NCBI GenBank assembly: GCA_021847995.1
Contig: JAJZNE010000137.1
Span: 1 to 64,000, forward strand
Origin: Pseudomonadota bacterium
GTDB lineage: Bacteria; Pseudomonadota; Alphaproteobacteria; Acetobacterales; Acetobacteraceae
Length of the DNA: 64,000 nucleotides
Reading direction: 5' to 3'
A model generated the notes under the pieces. That model saw only the letters and a program-made list of their open reading frames with translations. It ran no database searches and had not been told where the DNA came from. How positions within the stretch are numbered: position 1 is the stretch's first letter; each line of letters begins with the position of its first letter. Shown one piece after another: positions 55,407 through 63,674 of the stretch. The position numbers and the translations under genes are program-made.

Positions 55407-56603
55407 TCATGCGCGGCCGTCGGCGCGTGGTGCCAGCAGCATGCGGCCATAGACGATGGCGAAAGCTCCAAACGCGCCGATCCATGCCGCCGCTGCCAAC
55501 AGCAGCAGGGGCATTCTCGCCGTGGCGGTCAAGCCCGCCGCGACGCGCAGCAGTGCCGCCAGCGTGATGAGCACATAGATCGCAACCGTCGCGTTGCTGG
55601 CCGTCAGAATCCGCCCGGTGTGGCCGAGGGTGACGCGCGTCATCACCCCGAGGATCATGGTGGCAACGGCGCCGGCCGCCAGCGCATGCAGCGCCGCCGG
55701 CATCGGCACGGCGGGCAGCAGCAGCGACAGGCCCAGCCCGACCAGGCCAGGCACCAGCCAGGCATAGGCGAGATGCAGGACCAGCAGCAGCTTTTCCGGC
55801 CTCGACGCGAGACCACGCCAGCGCGACAGACGCAGCCCGTGCAGCAGCCCGGCCAGGATGAGCAGGTAGCCGAGCGGGCGCAAACCCGGCAGCACCGCCC
55901 AGCCCAGCAGGGCAACCGGCAGCACCGTCAGCGCCGCCCGATCCAGCCAGTCGCTGCGGGCGGGCAGGTTCCGCACGCCGTGAGACACAAGCCAGTTGCG
56001 CGTGAAGGCCGGGGTGATGCGTCCGGCGATCACCGGGATCAGGATGACCGGCGCGGCAAGCCCGAGGCGCCAGCCAAGCCCTTCCGGGACGGTGACATCC
56101 GCCGCCTCCAGGGACATCAGCAGGTCCGCCACGCCGAACAGGCCGACCGCGGCGACGACCCCCAGATTGCGCCAGTTGCCCGCCCGGACGATCTCCCACG
56201 CCACCACCGCGGCCAGCGCCACCGGAAACGACAGATCGGCGGCAATAGCGAGCCATGCCGGCAGCAGCGCCGACACCAGGGTGGCGAGGCGGCCGAGCAG
56301 CCACAGCAGGGTCAGACCGGCCAGCCGCCCTCCCCTCACCGGCCGCCGCCCGGTCCAGGAGGGGATGGCAGTCAGCAGGAACCCGGCGACGCCCGCGAGT
56401 ACGAAGCCGAACAGCATTTCGTGGACGTGCCATGCCGCCGGCGCGAACCGCGTCGGCAGTTCGATCCCGCCCTGCAGCACGGCGACCCACAGCGCCACCG
56501 CCACCGCCGCCCACAGGCTGGCGGCGAGGAAGAACGGCCGGAACCCGGCGCTCAGCACCAGCATGGCCGGCGATCGGGAGATCCGGGCGTGCGATCCGTC
56601 CAC
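55407..56603 (-). CDS. nnrS: NnrS family membrane protein
   Basis: This 398-residue integral membrane protein has about 12 hydrophobic helices. The N-terminal LVLSAGFRPFFLAASLWAAVAVALWV and WHVHEMLFGFVLAGVAGFLLTAIPSWTGRRPVRG with conserved His residues are diagnostic of NnrS. NnrS is a haem-copper protein linked to relief from nitric oxide stress, often near denitrification genes. The GTG start has AGAGGA nine bases upstream. A 7Fe ferredoxin gene and a nitric oxide reductase remnant lie just upstream. Confidence 0.88.
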   Translation of the reverse strand: MDGSHARISRSPAMLVLSAGFRPFFLAASLWAAVAVALWVAVLQGGIELPTRFAPAAWHVHEMLFGFVLAGVAGFLLTAIPSWTGRRPVRGGRLAGLTLLWLLGRLATLVSALLPAWLAIAADLSFPVALAAVVAWEIVRAGNWRNLGVVAAVGLFGVADLLMSLEAADVTVPEGLGWRLGLAAPVILIPVIAGRITPAFTRNWLVSHGVRNLPARSDWLDRAALTVLPVALLGWAVLPGLRPLGYLLILAGLLHGLRLSRWRGLASRPEKLLLVLHLAYAWLVPGLVGLGLSLLLPAVPMPAALHALAAGAVATMILGVMTRVTLGHTGRILTASNATVAIYVLITLAALLRVAAGLTATARMPLLLLAAAAWIGAFGAFAIVYGRMLLAPRADGRA

Positions 56604-56618
56604 GGTTGACGATCCTCT

Positions 56619-56954
56619 CTATTCGGGCGTGTGGGGCGCGGGGCTGAAATGGGCGCTCTTGTTGGGTACATCCTTCCAGGCATCGGCGTCGGCGGGCGGC
56701 GTCTCCCGGCGCGACAGGTTCGGCCAGGACTGGGCGTAGCGGCGGTTGTGGTCGGCCCAGGCGCCGGCACGCTCATCGCTGTCCGGCACGATCGCCTCGG
56801 CCGGACATTCCGGCTCGCAGACGCCGCAGTCGATGCATTCGTCGGGATGGATCACCAGCATGTTCTCACCCGCATAGAAGCAGTCCACCGGACAGACTTC
56901 GACGCAATCCATGTATTTGCAGCGGATGCAGTTTTCGGTGACGACGTAGGTCAT
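56619..56954 (-). CDS. fdxA: 7Fe ferredoxin (FdxA-like)
   Basis: This 111-residue ferredoxin begins [55 protein letters not shown], the standard FdxA opening with the Cys pattern for one [3Fe-4S] and one [4Fe-4S] cluster. Such ferredoxins carry electrons to soluble partners. A promoter with a consensus TATAAT lies about 117 bp upstream. The gene ends 15 bp before the nnrS start, so the two may be co-transcribed. Confidence 0.9.
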   Translation of the reverse strand: MTYVVTENCIRCKYMDCVEVCPVDCFYAGENMLVIHPDECIDCGVCEPECPAEAIVPDSDERAGAWADHNRRYAQSWPNLSRRETPPADADAWKDVPNKSAHFSPAPHTPE

Positions 56955-57064
56955 GGGTCCGGCCTTCGCTGAACGACAGGGCGGGAAGAGGGGACGATCG
57001 CCGGATCGGCGAGGTACCCCCGGTTGCGGTCGCGCGGCTTCTCCGTCCTTAAGTGGTATCACAT

Positions 57065-57430
57065 ATGCCTATTATAGCCCGTCCGGCGGCCAAAGCAATC
57101 CCGGCGCAACCGGCCATGCCGCGGGCCGGACGGTGGCGCGCCCCCACCGGACCGCGATCGGCGTACGTCCTGCTGAATTTCTTTCCGATCGGCTGGCCGC
57201 AACTGGAGGCGGTGCACGAGCATGGGCTGGCCTATGCCCGCAGCGTGGAATTCTACAACTCCACCCTGGTCTGGCAGTGGCTGCGGCTGCCCGGCGATGT
57301 CGTGTTCGCCATCGCGGCGCTGCTGATGGCATGGGACTTCCTGCTCAAGCTCGGCCCGCTGTACCCGAATCTGGTCCAACGGATCACGCGGCGTCCGGTG
57401 ATCCCCCTGCCCCGTCAGGCGGGCGAATGA
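57065..57430 (+). pseudogene. Nitric oxide reductase large subunit, C-terminal remnant
   Basis: The 121-codon frame encodes at residues 37-92 YVLLNFFPIGWPQLEAVHEHGLAYARSVEFYNSTLVWQWLRLPGDVVFAIAALLMAWDFLL, which matches the C-terminal end of NorB/qNor (FPIG..QL...GYWYARS, LR.PGD.VF..GA). The catalytic haem and iron ligands lie in missing upstream parts. No other NorB sequence was found in this window. The 3' end overlaps the convergent LysR gene by 47 bp. It is therefore a decayed fragment, although short-protein expression cannot be excluded. Confidence 0.65.
57071..57098 (-). promoter_or_regulatory. Sigma-70-type promoter for fdxA
   Basis: On the minus strand TTGCTT (57093-57098) is followed after 16 bp by TATAAT (57071-57076), a perfect -10 hexamer in G/C-rich DNA. 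It faces fdxA and would give a leader of about 110 bases. It overlaps the 5' end of the nitric oxide reductase remnant, which suggests the promoter arose or was kept after that gene decayed. Confidence 0.55.
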
Positions 57431-58358
57431 TCGTGCCGGACTGATCGAACGGCGGCGGGAACCTCATCGCCGCCCCGCCACCTTCCGTGCCGGAGATCAA
57501 TTCCATCACCAACGGGTTGGGAAACCGTCTGGTCTGCACGATAGCGTAGAAGCTCTCCGTGAACTCCGGGATGCGGCAGTGCTCGACCAGAATCCCGGCA
57601 TCGAGCTCGTCACGCACGACGATCGCTGGCACCAGTGTCAGTCCATCGCTCTCCCGCGCGAGCAGCCGCAGCATCGCCATGTCGTCCACCTCCGCGGCGA
57701 TGATCGGGCGGATCCCGGCCGCGGCCATGACGCCGTCGAACGCGGCGCGGATGTCGCTTTCCGGGCTGGGGAGCAGCACCGGTTGCGTTCGCAAATCCTC
57801 CGGAAACCGGAACGCCGGCGCCGCCGCACGCGGACGGCCGACCAGACTCACCGGCTGCGCATCGATGAGATGGCTGTGCACGGGCGTGGTCTGGTCCCGT
57901 CGCACTGCGGCATTCGCCAGCACCACATCGAGGGTATGCGTTTCGAGCTGCGCCAGAAGATCCCGCATCGTGCCCGACCGCACCACCAACTCCACGTCGG
58001 GACGGCCGATCATCGGTTGCAGGAAGGCGAGCTGGAAATTGCGCGACAGCGTGGTGAGCGCGCCGACGCGCAGCACCTGCCGGCTGGTGCGCGGGCGACC
58101 CTGCAGCGTGCTGAGCAACTCGTCACCCGCCGCAAAGACGGTATCGGCATAGCCGAGCGCGATCCGGCCGGCTTCGGTGAGGATCAGCCGCTTGCCCCGC
58201 CGTTCGAACAGGGGATGCCCGAGCTGCTCCTCCAGCTTCTGGACCTGGGTGGACAATGCCGACGGCGCCAGACGCAATTGTTCCGCAGCGCGCGTCAGGC
58301 TGCCCTGGTGGGCGATGGCGCGGAACAGCCGGAGGTGGTGGTAGTTGAGGGAGGCCAT
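57384..58358 (-). CDS. LysR-family transcriptional regulator
   Basis: This 324-residue regulator has the N-terminal helix-turn-helix LNYHHLRLFRAIAHQGSLTRAAEQLRLAPSALSTQVQKLEEQLGHPLFERRGKRLILTEAG, followed by a LysR substrate domain. The HTH is of the NhaR-like subtype. It is divergent from dabB-dabA, matching the LysR-dabB-dabA layout (lcdR) described for inorganic-carbon uptake loci. A TAT-N11-ATA box lies in between. The start MASLNYHHLRLF is favoured over a longer frame. Confidence 0.88.
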   Translation of the reverse strand: MASLNYHHLRLFRAIAHQGSLTRAAEQLRLAPSALSTQVQKLEEQLGHPLFERRGKRLILTEAGRIALGYADTVFAAGDELLSTLQGRPRTSRQVLRVGALTTLSRNFQLAFLQPMIGRPDVELVVRSGTMRDLLAQLETHTLDVVLANAAVRRDQTTPVHSHLIDAQPVSLVGRPRAAAPAFRFPEDLRTQPVLLPSPESDIRAAFDGVMAAAGIRPIIAAEVDDMAMLRLLARESDGLTLVPAIVVRDELDAGILVEHCRIPEFTESFYAIVQTRRFPNPLVMELISGTEGGGAAMRFPPPFDQSGTIIRPPDGAGGSPDAA

Positions 58359-58369
58359 GCATTCAATTC

Positions 58370-58386
58370 TATAAAATCGAACGATA
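58370..58386. promoter_or_regulatory. LysR-type T-N11-A box
   Basis: TAT-N11-ATA (17 bp) is an interrupted dyad of the LysR box form, containing ATCGAACGAT, whose outer arms ATCG and CGAT also pair. It lies 12 bp from the lysR start and 74 bp before dabB, in an A/T-rich patch. This is the expected place for control of the divergent pair. Confidence 0.55.
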
Positions 58387-58459
58387 TGGTGCAATATTGG
58401 CAATTTACCGAACAAATTCGGCCGCCTAGGAACGGCAGCGGTCAATCCGGGAGTCGCTC

Positions 58460-60067
58460 ATGCCGTCCGCTTCTGCCTGGCTGCTCGCCGTGGGGCCTGC
58501 CGCCCTGATCGGCGTCGGGGTGATCCCCGCGCGGAAAGCGGGCGCAGCGCCGGCGCGCCTCGCCCGTCTTGCCGGCCTCGCGACGGCCTGTACTCTCGGT
58601 CTCGCGTTGGCCGCGGGTGGCGCCCTGATCGGCCACGGTCCCCTGGCGACCTTCACGCTCGGGGTCCACGGCCTCGGCCTCAGCCTCTACTACGACGCAC
58701 TGACCGCGGTGATGTTCGCCCTGGTCGCGTTCGTCGGCACCATCGTCGTCGCCTACAGCCGCAACTATCTGGATGGCGATCCCGGCCAGGCCCGCTTCGT
58801 GCAGTGGCTCTGTCTGACGCTGGCGGCGGTGCTGATGCTGGTCCTCTCGGGCAATCTGCTGCACTTCGCAATCGCCTGGATCGCCACCAGCCTCGGCCTG
58901 CACCAGTTGCTGCTGTTCTACCCTGAGCGTCCGGGGGCACGGCTGGCGGCGCGCAAGAAGTTCATCGTCAGCCGCATCGGCGATGCCTGCCTGATCGCCG
59001 CGGCCGTGCTGGTCTACCAGGTGTTCGGCAGCGCCGACTTCCCGACGATCTTTGCGGCGGCCGGGGAAATGCGGATCGCCGGGTCATATCCGGCGGCGCT
59101 GCATGGCATCGCCGTTCTGCTGGCGGTCAGCGCGCTGCTGAAATCGGCGCAGTTTCCGTTCCATTTCTGGCTGCCCGAGGTGATGGAGACCCCGACCCCG
59201 GTTTCCGCGCTGCTGCACGCGGGCATCATCAACGCCGGCGGCTTCCTGATTGTACGACTGGACAGCGTGATCGTGCTGTCCACTCCGGCGCTCGACCTGC
59301 TTGCCCTGATCGGCGGCTTCACCGCGCTGTTCGGCTCGGTGGTGATGCTGACGCAGACCAGTGTCAAGGTCTCGCTCGCCTGGTCCACGGTGGCGCAGAT
59401 GGGCTTCATGCTGCTGGAATGCGGGCTCGGGGCATTTTCGGCGGCCGTGCTGCATATCGTCGCGCACGCTCTCTACAAGGCGCACGCCTTCCTCTCGTCG
59501 GGCAGTGTCATCGACCTCGCCCGGGCGTCGTGGGTGCCGACGCCGGGTCGCACCCCCCATCCCTGGCGGATCGGCGTCGCGGTCACGGGCGCCGTCACGC
59601 TGACAGCGGCGGTCGCGGCGCTGTTCGGCACGTCGCTCCTGGCCTCGCCCGGGATGTTCGTGCTCGGCGCCGTGCTGATGATGGGGCTGAGCCATCTGCT
59701 GGCCGCCTCGATCGAAGCCCGCCCGACGGTCTTCGTCATCGCGCGCGGCGTGGTCCTGGCAGCCGTTGTTGCCGTCGCCTATTTCGGCCTCCAGGCTGGC
59801 GCCGCGCGGCTGCTCGCCGGTGCGCTGGTGCCCGACCAGCAACGGCACGGCCCGCTCGACCTCGCGATCGCCGGGCTCGTCATCCTGTCGTTCGGGGCAG
59901 TGACGATCCTGCAGAGCGCGCTGCCGTATCGCGCCGCGACGCCCCGTTGGCGGGCGCTCTATGTCCATCTCTTCAACGGCTTCTACCTCAACGCGCTGGC
60001 CGACCGCCTGGTCCTGCGGTCCTTCCCCAGCGGTCCGCCCGGTGCGGGTGTGGAGGGGCGGGCATGA
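58460..60067 (+). CDS. dabB: DabB, membrane subunit of DAB inorganic-carbon pump
   Basis: This 535-residue protein belongs to the proton-conducting membrane transporter family (NuoL/NdhF/MrpA-like) with about 13-14 helices. Conserved blocks include KKFIVSRIGDACLIAAAVLVY, LLKSAQFPFHFWLPEVMETPTPVSALLHAGIINAGGFLIVRL and LAWSTVAQMGFMLLECGLGAFSAAVLHIVAHALYKAHAFLSSGSVI, with Lys and His residues of the proton path. Outside Complex I such a gene followed by a DUF2309 gene marks the DabAB CO2/bicarbonate system. The next gene overlaps it (ATGA). Confidence 0.9.
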   Translation: MPSASAWLLAVGPAALIGVGVIPARKAGAAPARLARLAGLATACTLGLALAAGGALIGHGPLATFTLGVHGLGLSLYYDALTAVMFALVAFVGTIVVAYSRNYLDGDPGQARFVQWLCLTLAAVLMLVLSGNLLHFAIAWIATSLGLHQLLLFYPERPGARLAARKKFIVSRIGDACLIAAAVLVYQVFGSADFPTIFAAAGEMRIAGSYPAALHGIAVLLAVSALLKSAQFPFHFWLPEVMETPTPVSALLHAGIINAGGFLIVRLDSVIVLSTPALDLLALIGGFTALFGSVVMLTQTSVKVSLAWSTVAQMGFMLLECGLGAFSAAVLHIVAHALYKAHAFLSSGSVIDLARASWVPTPGRTPHPWRIGVAVTGAVTLTAAVAALFGTSLLASPGMFVLGAVLMMGLSHLLAASIEARPTVFVIARGVVLAAVVAVAYFGLQAGAARLLAGALVPDQQRHGPLDLAIAGLVILSFGAVTILQSALPYRAATPRWRALYVHLFNGFYLNALADRLVLRSFPSGPPGAGVEGRA

Positions 60068-62622
60068 TCGATCAGATGGCGGACCTCGCGCCGGCGCCGA
60101 CGGGCGCGCCGATCGCGGCCGACCGGCACGGGAGCGATGGCCCAGCTCCTTCACCGCGCCGGATTGCCCTGGCACGGCTGGCCGAAAACGCCTGCGCGCG
60201 CGTCGCCCCGCTCTGGCCCCTGCGGCATTTCGTGGCGGTCAATCCCTTCCTCGGATTGACGCACGAGGACTTCGCAACGGCCGCTGCCCGGATGCGGCAT
60301 GTGGCCGGTGTCGAGATGCTGATGCCGCACGGGTTTTTCCGTTCGGCGCTCGGCGCGGGACGCATCGCGGAGGCTGACCTGGCGGCCGCGCTCGCCGCCT
60401 CCCCCGCGCGACCGGGCGTGCCGTCCACACCGGCGGCGCTCAGGCAGGCGCTCGCCGCCGATCCCGCACCGACGGCACCGCACGCCGTCACCGTCGCCGA
60501 AGTGCTTGCCGCACAGGGCGATGCGCGGCTCGCCTCTTTCGTCGTGGATGAGATCGCCAAGTGGCTCGCGGCGTACTGGGATCACGGCCAGGCCGCGTGG
60601 CGATCGCCGTGGCGCCATCTGCCCCCCTATCCGGCATGGCGCGCCGCTGCCGGGCATGACCGCACGCCCGATTCCAGGAAACTGCGCGGCATCAGGGCGG
60701 CGATTGCCGAGCTGCCGGACGACCCGCTCGCCGCGATCGAGGCCGTGATCCGGATGCTGGAACTGCCCGACGCCGCGGTTGCGTGCTACCTGCACCGGGC
60801 GATCGCCGGCATCGGCGGCTGGGCCGCCTATGCGCGTTACCTGGCCTGGAACAAGGCGCTCTCCGGCAGGCACGACGACACGACCCTCCATCTTCTCGCG
60901 ATCCGGCTGGCATGGGATGCGGCACTCTTTGCGACCCACGACAACCGGCCCTTCCGCCAGGCCTGGAGCAGTGCCGTCCAGGCGATGGCGGCGGACGATC
61001 TCGCGCAGCCGGGGGCGGACCTTGCGATCGGCGTCATCCTCCAGGACGCCTATGAACGCGGCTTCCAGCGGGGGCTGATCGGCCGGCTCGCCGGTCTTCC
61101 CGCCCCGCCGCCGGCACAGGCCGTCCGCCCCCGGATGGCGGTCCAGGCGGCGTTCTGCATCGACGTACGCTCGGAGGTGTTCCGGCGCGCCCTGGAACAT
61201 CTGACAGCGCGGGTCGAAACCATCGGCTTCGCCGGGTTCTTCGGCTTCCCGATCGAGTATGTGCCGATCGGCCATCATCATGGCGGCGCCCAGTGCCCCG
61301 TCCTGCTCAGCCCGAAATTCGTCATCTGCGAAGCCGTCAAGGGCACCCCGGAGGCCGATGAAACCAGAGTGCTCACCCGTCGCATCCTCCGCCGGAAGGC
61401 CGCCAGGGCGTGGAAAGCCTTCAAGACCTCGGCCGTGTCGTCCTTTGCCTTTGTCGAGACGGCCGGCCTGCTGTTCGGCGCCAAGCTGGTGAGCGACAGC
61501 GCCGGCCTGACGCGCACCGTGTCCCACCCGGCCCGGGACGGCATCGCGCCGGCGATGGCCCGCCGTCTCGGTCCCCGGCTCACGCCGCGGCGGATCGGCG
61601 GGCGGGACACCGGCCTGACCACCGACCAGCGCGTTGCGACGGCGGAGACAGCGCTGCGCGGCATGTCGCTGACCGGCGGCTTCGCGCGCCTCGTGATGCT
61701 TGCCGGCCACGGCAGTTCCACGGTCAACAACCCGCACGCAACCGGCCTCGATTGCGGCGCCTGCGGCGGCCATAGCGGCGAAGCGAATGCCCGCGTCGCC
61801 GCAGCGATCCTGAACGATCCCGAGGTGCGGGCGGGTCTGGCCGGCCGCGGGATTGCCATTCCGGCCGACACCTGGTTCGTCAGTGCGCTGCACGACACCA
61901 CCACCGACACCATCACGCTCCATGATCCCGACGAGATTCCGGCCTCGCATCAAGCGGACATTGCGGCGCTGCGGGGCTGGACGGAGGCGGCCGCGGCACT
62001 GGCCCGCGCCGAGCGCGCCGCATCGCTCGGGATCCCGCCCGGCGATCAGGTCGATGCCAGGATAAGACAGCGCAGCCGCGACTGGTCCCAGGTGCGGCCG
62101 GAATGGGGACTGGCCGGCAACGCCGCCTTCATCGCCGCGCCGCGCGGGCGCACCCGGGGCATCGACCTCGCCGGGCGCGTCTTCCTGCACAGCTACGACC
62201 ATCGCCAGGACGGCGATGGCTCGGTGCTGGAGCTGATCATGACCGCGCCGGTGGTGGTCGCGAGCTGGATCAATCTGCAATACTACGGCTCGGTCACCGA
62301 CAACCGGCAGCTCGGCGCCGGCAACAAGGTTCTCCACAACGTCGTCGGCACCCTCGGCGTGCTGGAGGGAAACGGCGGCGATCTGCGCGTCGGCCTGCCG
62401 TGGCAGTCCCTCCACGATGGCCGCAGACTGATGCACGAGCCGCTGCGGCTCAGCGTCCTCATCGAGGCGCCGCAGGACGCGATCGAGCGGGTGGTGGCAA
62501 AGCACCCAGGGGTCCGCGATCTGATCGGGAACCGCTGGGTGCATCTGTTTGCCATCGGTGACGACGGCACGATCGCGCGCCGCATCGGCGCGGGAAACTG
62601 GGTTCGGGAGGAAGCGTCCTGA
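60064..62622 (+). CDS. dabA: DabA, catalytic subunit of DAB inorganic-carbon pump (DUF2309)
   Basis: This 852-residue protein has the beta-carbonic-anhydrase-like zinc site described for DabA: C365 and D367 in AAFCIDVRSE, H549 in MLAGHGSSTVNN, and C564 in LDCGACGGHSGE. The H to C spacing of 15 residues equals that in the Halothiobacillus protein (H524, C539). Other family blocks are PLRHFVAVNPFLGLTHEDF and YEPIGHHHGG-like VPIGHHHGGAQCPVLL. It is thought to hydrate CO2 to bicarbonate one-way on the cytoplasmic side, driven through DabB. It is not proven here that carbon fixation genes are present. Confidence 0.92.
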   Translation: MIDQMADLAPAPTGAPIAADRHGSDGPAPSPRRIALARLAENACARVAPLWPLRHFVAVNPFLGLTHEDFATAAARMRHVAGVEMLMPHGFFRSALGAGRIAEADLAAALAASPARPGVPSTPAALRQALAADPAPTAPHAVTVAEVLAAQGDARLASFVVDEIAKWLAAYWDHGQAAWRSPWRHLPPYPAWRAAAGHDRTPDSRKLRGIRAAIAELPDDPLAAIEAVIRMLELPDAAVACYLHRAIAGIGGWAAYARYLAWNKALSGRHDDTTLHLLAIRLAWDAALFATHDNRPFRQAWSSAVQAMAADDLAQPGADLAIGVILQDAYERGFQRGLIGRLAGLPAPPPAQAVRPRMAVQAAFCIDVRSEVFRRALEHLTARVETIGFAGFFGFPIEYVPIGHHHGGAQCPVLLSPKFVICEAVKGTPEADETRVLTRRILRRKAARAWKAFKTSAVSSFAFVETAGLLFGAKLVSDSAGLTRTVSHPARDGIAPAMARRLGPRLTPRRIGGRDTGLTTDQRVATAETALRGMSLTGGFARLVMLAGHGSSTVNNPHATGLDCGACGGHSGEANARVAAAILNDPEVRAGLAGRGIAIPADTWFVSALHDTTTDTITLHDPDEIPASHQADIAALRGWTEAAAALARAERAASLGIPPGDQVDARIRQRSRDWSQVRPEWGLAGNAAFIAAPRGRTRGIDLAGRVFLHSYDHRQDGDGSVLELIMTAPVVVASWINLQYYGSVTDNRQLGAGNKVLHNVVGTLGVLEGNGGDLRVGLPWQSLHDGRRLMHEPLRLSVLIEAPQDAIERVVAKHPGVRDLIGNRWVHLFAIGDDGTIARRIGAGNWVREEAS

Positions 62623-62671
62623 CTGCTTATCCGGCCGGTAGGTTGCCGGCATTGAGGCAGATGGACAGCGA

Positions 62672-62694
62672 CGCGGGGCAGTCGCCGCCCCGCG
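62672..62694. terminator. Hairpin between convergent dabA and lactonase genes
   Basis: CGCGGGGC and GCCCCGCG form a perfect 8 bp stem around a 7-base loop in the 79 bp gap between convergent stops. This is the best terminator-like structure in the window. A U-tract is missing on both strands, which is usual in very G/C-rich genomes. Confidence 0.5.
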
Positions 62695-62701
62695 GCCCGC
62701 T

Positions 62702-63622
62702 TCACGGGTCCATGTGGGAGAACATGGTTCGCCCGGCAACCGGCAGCGTCGCCCGCAGGATGGTGCCGCTTTCCGACTCCGTGATGTACAGCGTCCTGCG
62801 GTCGGCACCGCCATAGGCGACGTTGGTGGTCAGCAGACCGGCGCATGAGCGGATCCGGTACAGCGGCTGGCCGAGACGGTCGAATACCCAGACGGCGCCG
62901 AGCCCGGCATGCGCCACCACGAGACTGCCTGCTTCGTCCACGGCGAGACCATCGGGGCCGCCAAGGCTGCCCGACAACTGGATGAAGATGCCGACCTTGG
63001 TGGTGCTGCCATCGGGCAGCAGCGGCACCCGCCAGACCGCGTTGCCGCGCGTGACGGCGACGAACAGCGCGGTTTCCTCAGGATTGGCGACAAGCCCGTT
63101 GGGGCTCAGGAACGTGTCGGCCAGCAGTTCGAGCCGCCCCGCCGCCGTCAGCCGGTAGAGGCGCCCGGTGGGATCATGCAGCCCGGTCTGGCCCTGATCG
63201 GTGAAATAGAGATCGCCGTTGGCTGCGAAGAACAGATCGTTCACGCCCTTCAGCCGCTCGCTCCAGCGGCGTTGCAGCAACGGTGTCACCTGCCCGCTGG
63301 CGGGATCGAGCAGCATGATGCCGTGCTTGTAATCGGTGATGAAGATGCGCCCGTCGCGATGGATCTTCAGGCCGTTCGGTTCGCCGTCGTACTCGGCGAC
63401 GAGCGTGAAGCTGCCTTCTGCCGACACGCGGAAGATGCGGCCGAACGGAATGTCGGTGACATAGAGGTTGCCGCTGCGGTCGAAGGACGGCCCCTCCAGG
63501 AACGAGTGCAGGTCCTGGCCGCCGCGGTTGGCGTCGCTCCAGAGGGTGGGCCGGGGCCGCCGGAACGGCGCCGGCAGTTCGGCAAATACTTCGGTCTCGA
63601 TCACGGCAGGCGGTGCAAACAC
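62702..63622 (-). CDS. SMP-30/gluconolactonase/LRE family protein
   Basis: This 306-residue six-bladed beta-propeller hydrolase carries the family metal-site blocks FEGPSFDRSGNLYVTDIPFGRIFRV (here LEGPSFDRSGN), GEPNGLKIHRDGRIFITDYKHGIM, LSPNGLVANPEETALFVAVT and GGPDGLAVDEAGSLVVAHAG. Members open sugar lactones or act on related lactones. No signal peptide is visible. It lies next to a partial UTRA-type GntR gene, which probably controls it or a following catabolic operon. Confidence 0.88.
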   Translation of the reverse strand: MFAPPAVIETEVFAELPAPFRRPRPTLWSDANRGGQDLHSFLEGPSFDRSGNLYVTDIPFGRIFRVSAEGSFTLVAEYDGEPNGLKIHRDGRIFITDYKHGIMLLDPASGQVTPLLQRRWSERLKGVNDLFFAANGDLYFTDQGQTGLHDPTGRLYRLTAAGRLELLADTFLSPNGLVANPEETALFVAVTRGNAVWRVPLLPDGSTTKVGIFIQLSGSLGGPDGLAVDEAGSLVVAHAGLGAVWVFDRLGQPLYRIRSCAGLLTTNVAYGGADRRTLYITESESGTILRATLPVAGRTMFSHMDP

Positions 63623-63674
63623 CGGAGGTCTCCTTCCAGGACAGGCCGGGCGGCGACGGTCACCGACGCCCAGA

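Noticed and set aside
57050-57063. FNR/NnrR-like site TTAAGTGGTATCAC near fdxA
   Set aside because: It matches only part of TTGAT-N4-ATCAA and lies downstream of the likely fdxA -10 element, a poor position for activation.
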